Of a stretch of 20,699 nt of DNA, positions 6,646-13,624 are shown one piece after another. Each line of letters opens with the position of its first letter. The first letter of the stretch is position 1. This DNA is from Flavobacteriales bacterium UBA2426 (GTDB lineage: Bacteria > Bacteroidota > Bacteroidia > Flavobacteriales_F > PHOS-HE28), in NCBI GenBank assembly GCA_002342985.1, contig DDRC01000107.1, forward strand, positions 14,534 to 35,232, given 5' to 3'. A program made the translations under genes and the position numbers. Under the pieces are notes generated by a model. That model made no database searches and was not told where the DNA came from. It saw only the letters and a program-made list of their open reading frames with translations.

Positions 6646-8052
6646 ATGACCCTCATCCGCTCCATCTCCGGCATCCGCGGCACCATCGGAGGCGCTCCCG
6701 GCACTGGGCTCACCCCCCTCGACATCACGCGGTACACCGCGGCATTCGCGGCGCTCATGCGCAAGGGGCGGACGCATCAGGCGAGGCCCTTGATGGTCCT
6801 GGGAAGGGATGCCCGGATGAGCGGCCCCATGGCAGCCGAACTGGTGCGGGGAACGCTGATGGGCATGGGCATCGATGTGGTGGACCTGGGTTTGGTCACG
6901 ACGCCCACCGTGGAGATGGCCGTGCCGGGCGAAGGCGCCATCGGGGGCATCATCCTCACCGCCAGCCACAACCCCTCCCAATGGAACGCGCTGAAGCTGC
7001 TGAATGCGCGCGGCGAGTTCATCAGCGCCGCTGAAGGTGCGGAGCTGCTGCGCATCGCGGAGGAGGATGACTGGAGCGCAGCCGGGGTGGAGGAACTCGG
7101 AACCGTGCGGAATGATGGCACATGGACCCGCCGCCACATCGAGGCGATCCTCGCTCTCGACCTGGTTGACGCGGCCGCCGTGGCGAGCAAGGGCTACCGG
7201 GTGGTGCTCGACGCTGTGAATAGTGTTGGCGGCATCGCGGTTCCGGAGCTGCTTGAGCGGCTAGGCGTGGAGGTGATCCGCATCCATTGCGAGCCTGATG
7301 GCCGGTTCCCGCACAACCCCGAGCCGTTGCCGGAGCACCTGGCCGACCTGTGCGGGGCCGTTGTCCGTGAGAAGGCCCACCTGGGCATCGCGGTGGACCC
7401 TGATGTGGATCGGCTCGCGCTGGTGTGCGAGGATGGCAGCCTCTTCGGCGAGGAGTACACCCTGGTGGCATGTGCCGACCATGTGCTGGCCCACCGCACG
7501 GGGGATACGGTGAGCAACCTGAGCAGCACGCGGGCGCTGGACGACATCGCCGCCCGCCATGGCCGGAAGCGGCACGCCAGCGCCGTGGGCGAGGTGAACG
7601 TGGTTGAAACGATGCGCGCCGTGGGGGCAGCCATCGGCGGCGAGGGCAATGGCGGCGTCATCCTCGGCGAGCTCCACTACGGCCGCGATGCGCTCGTGGG
7701 CATCGCCCTCTTCCTCACCCGGCTCGCCAGGAGCGGCAAGAGCGCCCTGGGGCTGCGCCGTTCCTACCCCGACTACTTCATCAGCAAGAACAAGATCGAG
7801 TTGGAGCCGGGCATGGATGTTCAGGGCCTCGTGGACGCCATGGCCGTTCGCCATGCCGCACAGCCGCATTCCACCGTGGATGGCCTCCGCATCGAGTTCG
7901 GGACCACCTGGGTGCACCTGCGCCGCAGCAATACCGAGCCGATCATCCGCATCTACGCCGAGGCCGCCACCATGGCCGAAGCCGATGCCCTGGCCGGCCG
8001 GATCATCAACGAGCTACGCGGGATCGCTGCAACCACGGCCCCTTCCCGGTAA
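6646..8052 (+). CDS. glmM: phosphoglucosamine mutase (alpha-D-phosphohexomutase family)
   Basis: The 468-residue enzyme of the phosphohexomutase family most likely interconverts glucosamine-6-phosphate and glucosamine-1-phosphate on the way to UDP-GlcNAc. All four active-site elements are visible: phosphoserine loop TASHNP (Ser107), metal-binding DPDVDR (251-256), sugar-binding GEGNGG (332-337) and phosphate-binding RRSNTEP (426-432). The N-terminal SISGIRGTIGG matches the mutase opening. The GEGNGG loop (GEGSGG/GEGNGG in GlmM-like enzymes versus GEMSGH in phosphomannomutase/PGM) favours GlmM. Length fits Bacteroidota GlmM, which is slightly longer than the 445-residue E. coli enzyme. It is followed after 14 bp by a cysteine desulfurase gene on the same strand and is divergent from the TPR gene. 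Phosphoglucomutase or phosphomannomutase activity cannot be fully excluded. Confidence 0.92.
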   Translation: MTLIRSISGIRGTIGGAPGTGLTPLDITRYTAAFAALMRKGRTHQARPLMVLGRDARMSGPMAAELVRGTLMGMGIDVVDLGLVTTPTVEMAVPGEGAIGGIILTASHNPSQWNALKLLNARGEFISAAEGAELLRIAEEDDWSAAGVEELGTVRNDGTWTRRHIEAILALDLVDAAAVASKGYRVVLDAVNSVGGIAVPELLERLGVEVIRIHCEPDGRFPHNPEPLPEHLADLCGAVVREKAHLGIAVDPDVDRLALVCEDGSLFGEEYTLVACADHVLAHRTGDTVSNLSSTRALDDIAARHGRKRHASAVGEVNVVETMRAVGAAIGGEGNGGVILGELHYGRDALVGIALFLTRLARSGKSALGLRRSYPDYFISKNKIELEPGMDVQGLVDAMAVRHAAQPHSTVDGLRIEFGTTWVHLRRSNTEPIIRIYAEAATMAEADALAGRIINELRGIAATTAPSR

Positions 8053-8057
8053 CTTCG
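8050..8057 (+). promoter_or_regulatory. possible internal -7 element before the cysteine desulfurase gene
   Basis: TAACTTCG, overlapping the glmM stop codon, matches TAnnTTTG except for one base and ends 9 nt before the ATG at 8067. It could allow separate, nearly leaderless expression of the downstream gene. Weak evidence. Confidence 0.25.
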
Positions 8058-8066
8058 CCGGCCCTC

Positions 8067-9218
8067 ATGGAACGCATCTACCTGGACAACGCCGCCACCA
8101 CGCCATTGGCCCCTGAGGTCTTCGAGGCCATGGTGCCCTACCTGCGCGACCACTTCGGCAATCCCTCGGCCATTCACTCCTACGGGCGTGCCACGCGCGC
8201 TGCGGTGGAGCAGTCACGAAGGGCCATCGCCAGGCTCCTGCATTGCGCTCCGGGCGAGATCATCTTCACCAGCGGCGGCACCGAGGCGGACAACATGGTA
8301 TTGCACGGAGCCGTGCGCGACCTGGGCGTCAAGCACATCATCACCAGTGCCATTGAGCACCATGCGGTGGAACTCACGGCCCACGCCATCGGCGATGCCG
8401 GTACCGCCGAGGTGCACTGGGTGAAGCTCGAGGCGGACGGCAAGCCGGACCTCGGACACCTGGAGAACCTGCTTAAGGACACCCAGGGGCAGGGGGTGCT
8501 CGTTTCGCTCATGCACGCCAACAACGAGATCGGAACGCGCATCGATCTGCATGCGATCGGCGGCCTTTGCCATCGTTACGGGGCGCTCTTCCACAGCGAT
8601 ACCGTTCAGACGATGGGCCACTACCGCTTCGATCTGGAGTGCACGCCTGTGGACTTCATCACCTGTGCCGCGCACAAGTTCCATGGCCCGAAAGGCACGG
8701 GGTTCCTCTACATGCGCAGCCGCGCCGGCCTGAAGCCGATGATCCTCGGGGGCTCCCAGGAGCGCAACATGCGCGCCGGCACCGAGAACATCGCGGGCAT
8801 CGTGGGACTGGCGAAGGCGATGGAACTCGCCTACGAGGACCTCGAAGGCCATCACCGGCATGTGCAGGGCCTGAAGGCGCGCATGATGCAGCGCCTTCAG
8901 GCGGAGATACCGGGCGTGGGGTTCAATGGCGATCCGGGCGAGGATGCGCTCTATACCGTGCTCAACGTGCGCTTCCCTGACGACGGCCGCAGCGAGATGC
9001 TGCTCTATAACCTCGACATCGAGGGCGTGGCCTGCAGCGGCGGGAGCGCCTGTAGCAGCGGCAGCAACAAGGGCAGCCATGTGCTCGCCGCCCTCTATCC
9101 CGAGCGGCCGGGCGCGAACATCCGGTTCTCCTTCAGCCGATACACCACCGTGGCAGAGGTAGACAGGGCTGTTGAAGTGCTCAAACGTGTGCTGCAACTG
9201 GAGCCCCTGAAGGCCTAG
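8067..9218 (+). CDS. cysteine desulfurase (NifS/IscS class V aminotransferase family)
   Basis: The 383-residue PLP enzyme converts cysteine to alanine and an enzyme-bound persulfide that supplies Fe-S clusters and thiolated cofactors. It opens with YLDNAATTPL (5-14), carries SGGTEADN (69-76), EHHAVE (97-102), the SLMHANNEIGT block (147-157) and the PLP-lysine motif AAHKFHGPKG (Lys204). The mobile catalytic loop SGGSACSSGS has catalytic Cys329; Cys323 lies just before it. The loop type and length fit group I (IscS/NifS) rather than SufS. No iscU, sufU or other Fe-S assembly gene is adjacent, so a role as the general or a dedicated desulfurase cannot be told. It probably shares the glmM transcript. 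A small inverted repeat begins at its stop. Confidence 0.95.
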   Translation: MERIYLDNAATTPLAPEVFEAMVPYLRDHFGNPSAIHSYGRATRAAVEQSRRAIARLLHCAPGEIIFTSGGTEADNMVLHGAVRDLGVKHIITSAIEHHAVELTAHAIGDAGTAEVHWVKLEADGKPDLGHLENLLKDTQGQGVLVSLMHANNEIGTRIDLHAIGGLCHRYGALFHSDTVQTMGHYRFDLECTPVDFITCAAHKFHGPKGTGFLYMRSRAGLKPMILGGSQERNMRAGTENIAGIVGLAKAMELAYEDLEGHHRHVQGLKARMMQRLQAEIPGVGFNGDPGEDALYTVLNVRFPDDGRSEMLLYNLDIEGVACSGGSACSSGSNKGSHVLAALYPERPGANIRFSFSRYTTVAEVDRAVEVLKRVLQLEPLKA

Positions 9219-9233
9219 CCAGGCTGCTCTGGC
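9218..9233. repeat. weak hairpin in the 99-bp convergent gap
   Basis: GCCAG (9218-9222) and CTGGC (9229-9233) form a 5-bp stem directly after the cysteine desulfurase stop, with an alternative AGGCC/GGCCT pairing (9211-9215 with 9231-9235). No T-run follows. The rest of the 9219-9317 gap, between convergent genes, shows nothing recognisable. Confidence 0.25.
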
Positions 9234-9317
9234 CTGCGTGCGTGGGCAGCGTAAAACGACCAGGGGGCGATGCACTGTCCTGTGCGTCGCGCCGGATGTA
9301 ACTGGAACGGTTGGTGG

Positions 9318-9689
9318 TCATCCTTTCCCAGGGGCGTGAGAAGGCCATCGTGCCTCGATATCCGCGGCCTTCGATTGCACGATGGCGTTCACAAGCCCGG
9401 CAGGCAGCGGTTTCTCGGGCGTGAATCGAACGGCTCCCTTGCTGGTCTTGAATCCCTTGAGGTCCTCCTTGAATGCGGCTGGAACGTTGCCATAGAGCGC
9501 GCAATGCTCCTTTGCCGCACCGATGTACAGGAGCGGATGCCCGCGGTACCTGAATGCCGGCATGCCATAGCCGAAGTGCTCCTCGATCCCGGGCAAAGCG
9601 CTGAGGATCTGCTTGCGCAGCGCTTGGAGGGCTTTGCGCTGGGCCGCGGGAAGCCGGATCAGGTAGGCCTCGATACGTTCCATGGCCAT
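9318..9689 (-). CDS. DUF1801 (YdhG-like) protein
   Basis: A 123-residue single-domain protein of the DUF1801/YdhG type. It begins MAMERIEAYLIRLP, with ATG 9683 as an alternative start, and shows the family hallmarks: LQALRKQILSALPGIEEHFGYGMPAFRYRGHPLLYIGA-type core (about 22-58, with the YGMPAF motif), CALYGN, and the C-terminal KGAVRFTPEKPLPAGLV block. Members are small cytoplasmic alpha/beta proteins; a few are described as iron-chaperone-like, most are uncharacterised. This is the last gene of the nine-gene ArsR-led operon, 5 bp after the GyrI-like gene, and is convergent with the cysteine desulfurase gene. A second, clearly different DUF1801 gene lies two genes upstream. Confidence 0.87.
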   Translation of the reverse strand: MAMERIEAYLIRLPAAQRKALQALRKQILSALPGIEEHFGYGMPAFRYRGHPLLYIGAAKEHCALYGNVPAAFKEDLKGFKTSKGAVRFTPEKPLPAGLVNAIVQSKAADIEARWPSHAPGKG

Positions 9690-9694
9690 GCTCG

Positions 9695-10156
9695 TCAGGC
9701 AATCACCCAGTTCAGTTCCGTGAGGTAGTCCTTCGGATGCTTCACCTCATCGGGGTTGTTCAGGTAACGCTCATAGAACCGCCCACTCTCCGGAAGCTTC
9801 TGCGCGCGCACCCAGTCCTGCATTGCTCGCCAGGCATCGCCGAGCCGCTCGTATGGACCCTGATAAACAGCCCGCACGACCTTTCCTGCGGGCAGGGCGC
9901 TGTTCTTCACACGGCCTTTCTCCTGAACAGGCTTCACCACGGGAAAGCCGATCTCGAAGTCGAAGGTGTCACTGGGACGGCGATGGTGATAGCTGAACAT
10001 CGGCCCGGCGGGCTGTTGGCCCTGTTCGCCCAGGAGCACGATGACCTCCTGGATGGCGGGATCCATGTGCTGGGGCATCTCCATGCTTGGAATCACCAGG
10101 TGAATGGTGGCGGCAGGCTGCTCGGTGGTGGTGACGATCTCGGGTGTGGTGATCAT
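9695..10156 (-). CDS. GyrI-like small-molecule-binding domain protein
   Basis: The start at ATG 10156 was chosen because the upstream extension overlaps the neighbouring gene in another frame. The 153-residue protein has the GyrI/AraC effector-binding (SHS2-type) layout: an initial strand with a EIVTTTEQPAATIHLVIP segment, a central helix (HMDPAIQEVIVLL), the GPMFSYHHRRPSDTFDFEIGFPV region (~57-79) that is strongly typical, ALPAGKVVRAVYQGPYERLGDAW (~94-116) and a C-terminal E-V-x-x-P-KDYLTELNWVI strand. These domains bind hydrophobic or cationic drugs in BmrR/Rob-type regulators and also occur alone. There is no HTH here, so it is a stand-alone ligand binder or a hydrolase-like GyrI member. 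It is spaced 2 bp and 5 bp from its two operon neighbours, both DUF1801. Confidence 0.87.
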   Translation of the reverse strand: MITTPEIVTTTEQPAATIHLVIPSMEMPQHMDPAIQEVIVLLGEQGQQPAGPMFSYHHRRPSDTFDFEIGFPVVKPVQEKGRVKNSALPAGKVVRAVYQGPYERLGDAWRAMQDWVRAQKLPESGRFYERYLNNPDEVKHPKDYLTELNWVIA

Positions 10157-10158
10157 GG

Positions 10159-10548
10159 TCAGATGAGCTTGACCCAGGCGCTGATGATGGCGCGCAGGGC
10201 GTTCTTGTTCGAGGTGATGTCCGTTGCGTTTCGGAAAGCGATCCGCGCGCGGTCGGTTCCAAGCCATTTGATCAGGCCTTCCGGATCGGGGATCCGGTCC
10301 TTCAGGACGAGGCCTTTGGCCTTGGCGCCCGCATGCAGGATCAGCATCGGTTCCTTCACCTGCTTCGGGCCGTTCAGCGTAGCGAACCACTCATGGGTCC
10401 TGAAGCTGGCCGTGTTCCATTTCACACCCTCCTCGATCGACCTGTCGACGCCGAGGATGATGCTGCGCAGCATGTCGATCTCCTTGCGCAAGGGGTGATC
10501 GTGCGCATTCAGCAAAGCGTTCACGGCAGGGTCGAAGCGGGCGTTCAT
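10159..10548 (-). CDS. DUF1801 domain protein
   Basis: A 129-residue protein with the DUF1801 core: HPLRKEIDMLRSIILGVDRSIEE, the GVKWNTASF motif (~41-49) and FRTHEWFATLNG, followed by a loop with MLILHAGAKAKG and the C-terminal ARIAFRNATDITSNKNALRAIISAW block. This version is of the type with W-N-A/T-P/S-S-F rather than Y-G-M-P-A-F, so it is not a recent duplicate of the DUF1801 gene at the end of the operon. The function of the family is unknown. The gene lies 6 bp after the AHSA1 gene and 2 bp before the GyrI-like gene, in the ArsR-led operon. Confidence 0.87.
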   Translation of the reverse strand: MNARFDPAVNALLNAHDHPLRKEIDMLRSIILGVDRSIEEGVKWNTASFRTHEWFATLNGPKQVKEPMLILHAGAKAKGLVLKDRIPDPEGLIKWLGTDRARIAFRNATDITSNKNALRAIISAWVKLI

Positions 10549-10554
10549 GATGGA

Positions 10555-11031
10555 TCAGCGTTGCAATAGGAACCGATCGAGGCGCTGGTAGCCGATCTCC
10601 ATCCCGTCACCCAATTCCGCGGCAAGTACACCATCGCGTGCCGTCGGTGACTCATATTCAACGGTCAAGGTCATCAAGGTCCTTCCGCCCTCTTCGGTCA
10701 GCACCATCGTTCCCACGGCCTCGCCGGGATACCACGCTTGGTCGAACTTCTCCGTGGTCACGAGGCGCTCGGGCCGGACTATCTCCTTGTACATGCCGCC
10801 CATGCCCATCTCCTGTCCGTCGGCATTGCGCCACACCCATCGGTAGGTGCCGCCCACCCGCAGGTCGATCTCGCACAGCACAAGCGTCCAGCCGGTCGCG
10901 CCATGGAACCAGTTCAACATCATGTCGGCCGTGGTCATCGCATCGAAGACCACGGTGCGCGGTGCCAGGAAGGTGCGCGTGATGCGGATCGCGCTATCCC
11001 CGTGGGGAACGATCTCGACCGTGATGCTCAT
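10555..11031 (-). CDS. AHSA1/SRPBCC domain protein
   Basis: The start at ATG 11031 gives 158 residues; the longer frame would overlap the upstream gene and is arginine-rich. This is a complete START-like (SRPBCC, Activator of Hsp90 ATPase homologue 1-like) domain: first strand and helix (IRITRTFLAPRTVVFDAMTT), the D-M-M-x-x-W-F segment, DLRVGGTYRWVWRNADG (~57-73), GGMYKEIVRPERLVTTEKFD (~78-97) and the C-terminal amphipathic helix DGMEIGYQRLDRFLL. The fold forms a deep hydrophobic cavity. Bacterial AHSA1 proteins are mostly orphan; some bind lipids, aromatics or polyketides. The gene is 25 bp after the previous SRPBCC gene and 6 bp before DUF1801. Confidence 0.9.
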   Translation of the reverse strand: MSITVEIVPHGDSAIRITRTFLAPRTVVFDAMTTADMMLNWFHGATGWTLVLCEIDLRVGGTYRWVWRNADGQEMGMGGMYKEIVRPERLVTTEKFDQAWYPGEAVGTMVLTEEGGRTLMTLTVEYESPTARDGVLAAELGDGMEIGYQRLDRFLLQR

Positions 11032-11056
11032 GAGGTTCGTGATGTAAGGTGATGCG

Positions 11057-11479
11057 TCACGCCTGCGCTTCCGCATACGCTTTGAAGCGGTCCAGGATGG
11101 CCTTCCAGCCGGCCCGTTGCATCTCCATCGGGTTCTGCGATTCCGCATCGAACGATTCGGTCACCATGGTGCCGCCGTCCTTCCCCTCGAACAGGATCTG
11201 ACAGGTGCGGCCATCGCTCATGGTGTAGGCGATGCGCCGATGGAGCTGCACATCATCGTACACCCCGGCGAAGTCGAAGCTGAAGCTGCCATCCTTGGCC
11301 GCCATGGTGCTGCTGAACGATCCGCCCATGCGCAGGTCGTTGCTGGCCTTGGGGCAGTGCCAGTCATCGCTTGCGGCGTTCCATTGGGTGATGTGCGCGG
11401 GATCGGTCCAGATCCTCCAGACATCGGCCACGGGTTTATTGACGTGGGCGGTGATCGTGATGCGGGTGGTGGTGCTCAT
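11057..11479 (-). CDS. SRPBCC (AHSA1-like) domain protein
   Basis: ATG 11479 (MSTTTRITITAHVNKP) gives a 140-residue single SRPBCC domain. The first strand and helix ITITAHVNKPVADVWRIWTD, then HITQWNAASDDWHCP, the LRMGGSFSSTM strand with SFSFDFAGVYDDV, the RTCQILFEGKDGGTMVTESFD strand pair and the C-terminal helix MQRAGWKAILDRFKAYAEA follow the fold in order. This matches the family typified by 'SRPBCC, polyketide cyclase/AHSA1' proteins near ArsR regulators. Sequence similarity to its SRPBCC neighbours looks limited to fold-defining positions, suggesting old divergence and different ligands. It follows the AHSA1-Arr fusion gene by 22 bp. Confidence 0.9.
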   Translation of the reverse strand: MSTTTRITITAHVNKPVADVWRIWTDPAHITQWNAASDDWHCPKASNDLRMGGSFSSTMAAKDGSFSFDFAGVYDDVQLHRRIAYTMSDGRTCQILFEGKDGGTMVTESFDAESQNPMEMQRAGWKAILDRFKAYAEAQA

Positions 11480-11501
11480 GTGCGGTCCGGTTTGTGGCCT
11501 C

Positions 11502-12383
11502 CTAATCCTCAATGGCTTCAATGCCCTGCTCCTTCAAACGTGCAAGGTGGGCCTTCATGGCCTGGAGTTGTTCGGGGGGGTGGCCTTGCCATTCCGTTAC
11601 TTCGCCCACCACGCGCAAGGCGGCCTTGGTGCGGTAGGAGCGCGTCGGATTCCCCGGGAACTTAGTGTCCGTGAGGTTGGGGTCGTTCTCGAAGTGGCCC
11701 GTGGGTTCCACGATGTAGATCCGGCCACGCCCTTCGCCCTGGGCCAGCTCTGCGCCCCATGTGGCGGCATCCAGGGTGGCGGTCAGGTACACGTACTTGG
11801 CGGTCTTCTGCTGGCCGTAGTTGGAATTGAAGCCGGGCTCTATCAGATCGCCCACCCGCAGATCGGACTTCGTGCCGTGGTAGAAGGTGGTGTTCGCGAA
11901 GATCTCCTCCAACTGCTCCAAGCCCATCGTGAAGCCTTCCCGAAAGCCCATTTGGATGATCTGCTCCAAGGCTTCCGATGAGTCGAAGCTCATGTGGATG
12001 CGCACCAATGTGCCGCCTTCATGCGCACTGAAGTGGTTCCTCCAGTGCGTGGCCGGCTTCATGGCGTTGGCCACACCCTCTTCGCTGCAAAAGGCGTCAT
12101 GCCCGGTGAAGTGGCTTTTCGGCGTGATGGTCTCGTACTGGAAGTAGCACCAGTGCCGGTCGCCCTGCGGGCCTTCCATGCAGTAGAGCCACTTGCCTCC
12201 TTCGCGGAAGTCGAGCGACTTGATGATGCACCGGTAAGGCGCAGGCGCCCACCACCGGCAAAGGATGGCCGGATCGGTCCATGCGCTCCACACCAGGTCC
12301 AAGGGCGCAGCGAAGGAGCGCTCGACCATGATGGACCTGTCCCCCTTGGCGACGATGAAGTTGAAGAGGGCTTGCTTGCTCAT
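11502..12383 (-). CDS. AHSA1(SRPBCC)-Arr fusion: predicted rifamycin ADP-ribosyltransferase with an N-terminal ligand-binding domain
   Basis: A single 293-residue ORF carrying two whole domains. Residues 1-163 form an AHSA1 domain: IMVERSFAAPLDLVWSAWTD (18-37), WWAPAPYRC, DFREGGKWLYCMEGP (58-72) and the closing helix MGFREGFTMGLEQLEEIFA (145-163). Residues ~165-293 match Arr, the enzyme that ADP-ribosylates rifamycins with NAD: YHGTKSDLRVGDLIEPG, YVYLTATLDAATWGAELA, GEGRGRIYIVEP, DPNLTD, PGNPTRSYRT and WQGHPPEQLQAM. The three residues reported as important in mycobacterial Arr (His19, Tyr49, Asp84) correspond by motif to His169, Tyr199 and Asp234. The Arr half lacks the usual dozen residues before Y-x-HGTK; the AHSA1 helix takes their place. 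An internal ATG at 11927 could in principle start an Arr-only product. The gene overlaps the upstream AHSA1 gene by 4 bp. Confidence 0.92.
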   Translation of the reverse strand: MSKQALFNFIVAKGDRSIMVERSFAAPLDLVWSAWTDPAILCRWWAPAPYRCIIKSLDFREGGKWLYCMEGPQGDRHWCYFQYETITPKSHFTGHDAFCSEEGVANAMKPATHWRNHFSAHEGGTLVRIHMSFDSSEALEQIIQMGFREGFTMGLEQLEEIFANTTFYHGTKSDLRVGDLIEPGFNSNYGQQKTAKYVYLTATLDAATWGAELAQGEGRGRIYIVEPTGHFENDPNLTDTKFPGNPTRSYRTKAALRVVGEVTEWQGHPPEQLQAMKAHLARLKEQGIEAIED

Positions 12384-12859
12384 GGGATCTGCACCATTAA
12401 TGTGCTCGTGTACCTGTCCAAGTGAGCCAAGGTCTGTTTTCCGCCTTCTATCGCACCGACTTGCTCCACCACGTAGTCCCGTGCTTCCTTGGACGCAAAG
12501 AGGGTCCGAAGCGTCACCAAGGTTCCTCCGTTCTGCTCCTCGAAGCGCAATTCGGCCTCGAACTGCCTGGGGTTCTCGGGATCGCCGTGGTCATAGGCCA
12601 AGCGGCTGATCGGCTCGATCTCCCGGTAAGTGATCAGGTTGGGCCAGACTTTCTCGTCCGGACCGGTCATGGTGTACTCCCATACACCGCCTACGCGGAA
12701 ATCCATGCGCAGGGTGCGGTTGGTGAAGCCGTCAGGCCCCCACCACAGATCGATGTGCCCGGGTTCCGTGCACGCCTTCCACACCAGGGCTTGCGGTGCG
12801 CGAATATGGCGGGTGATGATGATCTCGCGATCGCCGATGAGTCGTGCTGTTGATGCCAT
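12380..12859 (-). CDS. AHSA1/SRPBCC domain protein
   Basis: ATG 12859 (MASTARLIGDREIIITR) gives 159 residues forming one canonical AHSA1 domain: IIITRHIRAPQALVWKACTE, HIDLWWGPDGFTNRTL (~35-50), DFRVGGVWEYTMTGPDE (~54-70), ITYREIEPISRLAYDHGD, RFEEQNGGTLVTLRTLF and a C-terminal helix with GGKQTLAHLDRYTSTL. The W-W-G-P-x-G-F-T-N motif is the standard signature of bacterial AHSA1 proteins found beside ArsR regulators. The gene begins 4 bp after the diverged SRPBCC gene and its stop overlaps the start of the AHSA1-Arr gene (ATGA), so the intact AHSA1 and the fusion are translationally coupled. A TACCTTGA motif sits 4 nt before its ATG. Confidence 0.93.
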   Translation of the reverse strand: MASTARLIGDREIIITRHIRAPQALVWKACTEPGHIDLWWGPDGFTNRTLRMDFRVGGVWEYTMTGPDEKVWPNLITYREIEPISRLAYDHGDPENPRQFEAELRFEEQNGGTLVTLRTLFASKEARDYVVEQVGAIEGGKQTLAHLDRYTSTLMVQIP

Positions 12860-12863
12860 GGAT

Positions 12864-12871
12864 TCAAGGTA
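12864..12871 (-). promoter_or_regulatory. TACCTTGA motif 4 nt upstream of the AHSA1 start
   Basis: The minus strand reads TACCTTGA immediately before ATCC-ATG, overlapping the stop of the preceding gene. It resembles the TACCTT motifs before 1777 and 19666 and partly matches TAnnTTTG. It may be an internal promoter or chance. Confidence 0.2.
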
Positions 12872-13280
12872 TAACCACGTCCGCAAGCGCATAGAGCAGC
12901 TCCTCCCAGCGATCGGCATAGCCGGCATCGATGAGCATGGCGCGTGTCAAGGGCTCGTGCGGTGTGATGGTGAGTTGGAGCAAGGTGATGGGGCCATCGT
13001 CGCTCAGCAGCAATTCGATTCCGGCGGAGTGGATTCCATCGGTGACATGCGCGCGGATGGAGGCGGGAACGACCTGCGCAAGCAGCACCATCCGGGCATT
13101 CGGCGGGAGCGGCAGCCAGCGTTCGCGCAGTTTCGGCTCCAACCAATGGCGCATGATCCATTCCGGCGAGGCGTGGTAGGCTCGATGGAATACCAGGCCT
13201 GAACCACCACACTGACCGGAACGTGCATGCCTCAGGGAGGCCACTGGCTCGTCGATCAGCAGTTGTTCCAGCCGCATCAT
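12864..13280 (-). CDS. diverged SRPBCC/AHSA1-like protein
   Basis: The start at ATG 13280 overlaps the arsR stop by 4 bp; ATG 13277 is an alternative one codon downstream. The 138-residue protein has an unusual N-terminus (MMRLEQLLIDEPVASLRHARSG), then a region that reads as a worn SRPBCC domain: LVFHRAYHASPEWIMRHWLEP, LRERWLPLPPN in the place of the usual W-W-G-P segment, ARMVLLAQVVPASIRAHV, a strand pair ending GPITLLQLTITPHEPLTR and the closing helix YADRWEELLYALADVV. The central GG-x-W/Y strand typical of AHSA1 is missing. Position between arsR and an intact AHSA1 gene suggests it descends from the canonical arsR-SRPBCC pair. Whether it still binds a ligand is unknown. The fold call is moderate, the coding call strong. 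Confidence 0.78.
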   Translation of the reverse strand: MMRLEQLLIDEPVASLRHARSGQCGGSGLVFHRAYHASPEWIMRHWLEPKLRERWLPLPPNARMVLLAQVVPASIRAHVTDGIHSAGIELLLSDDGPITLLQLTITPHEPLTRAMLIDAGYADRWEELLYALADVVIP

Positions 13281-13609
13281 TTCCGTGGTTTCTTGCCTTG
13301 CAGCTCCATCAGGTATGCGTCCAGCCGATCGAAACGTGCTTCCCACAGCGCCCGGTACTGCTCGATCCACGCATCGGCCTCCTTCAGCGGCTCGGCCTTC
13401 AGCTCACATGGCCGCCACTGCGCTTCCCGTCCGCGTTTGATCAGCTGCGCGCGCTCCAACACCTTCAGGTGCTTGCTCACCGCAGGCAGGCTCATGTCGA
13501 ATGGTGCCGCCAGTTCGTTCACCGAGGCAGGTCCGCTCACCAGGCGCGAGAGGATCGCTCTGCGTGTTGGGTCCGCGAGCGCGGAGAAAGTGAGCGAGAG
13601 TCGATCCAT
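13277..13609 (-). CDS. ArsR-family winged-helix transcriptional repressor
   Basis: ATG 13609 was chosen over an upstream TTG because MDRLSLTFSALADPTRRAIL is the usual opening of this subfamily and the TTG lies inside the -7 element. The 110-residue protein contains an ArsR winged helix: helix 1 with LADPTRRAILSRL (11-23), PASVNELAAPFDMSLPAVSKHLKVLERAQLI (28-57) with the recognition helix at about 40-51, and a wing with KRGREAQWRPCEL. A C-terminal helix (EADAWIEQYRALWEARFDRLDAYL) would dimerise. The metal-binding E-L-C-V-C-D motif of ArsR/SmtB is absent, so it is likely a non-metal SdpR-like regulator of the type often paired with SRPBCC genes. It heads a nine-gene operon and probably represses itself through the palindrome at 13631-13652. 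Confidence 0.93.
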   Translation of the reverse strand: MDRLSLTFSALADPTRRAILSRLVSGPASVNELAAPFDMSLPAVSKHLKVLERAQLIKRGREAQWRPCELKAEPLKEADAWIEQYRALWEARFDRLDAYLMELQGKKPRK

Positions 13610-13624
13610 GCTGTAATGAAAGGA

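Noticed and set aside
11502..12383. Possibility that the AHSA1-Arr gene is really two genes
   Set aside because: The frame is continuous with no stop, the AHSA1 closing helix and Arr start are contiguous, and the only internal ATG (11927) lies inside the AHSA1 helix. Kept as one fusion gene, though an internal start cannot be excluded.
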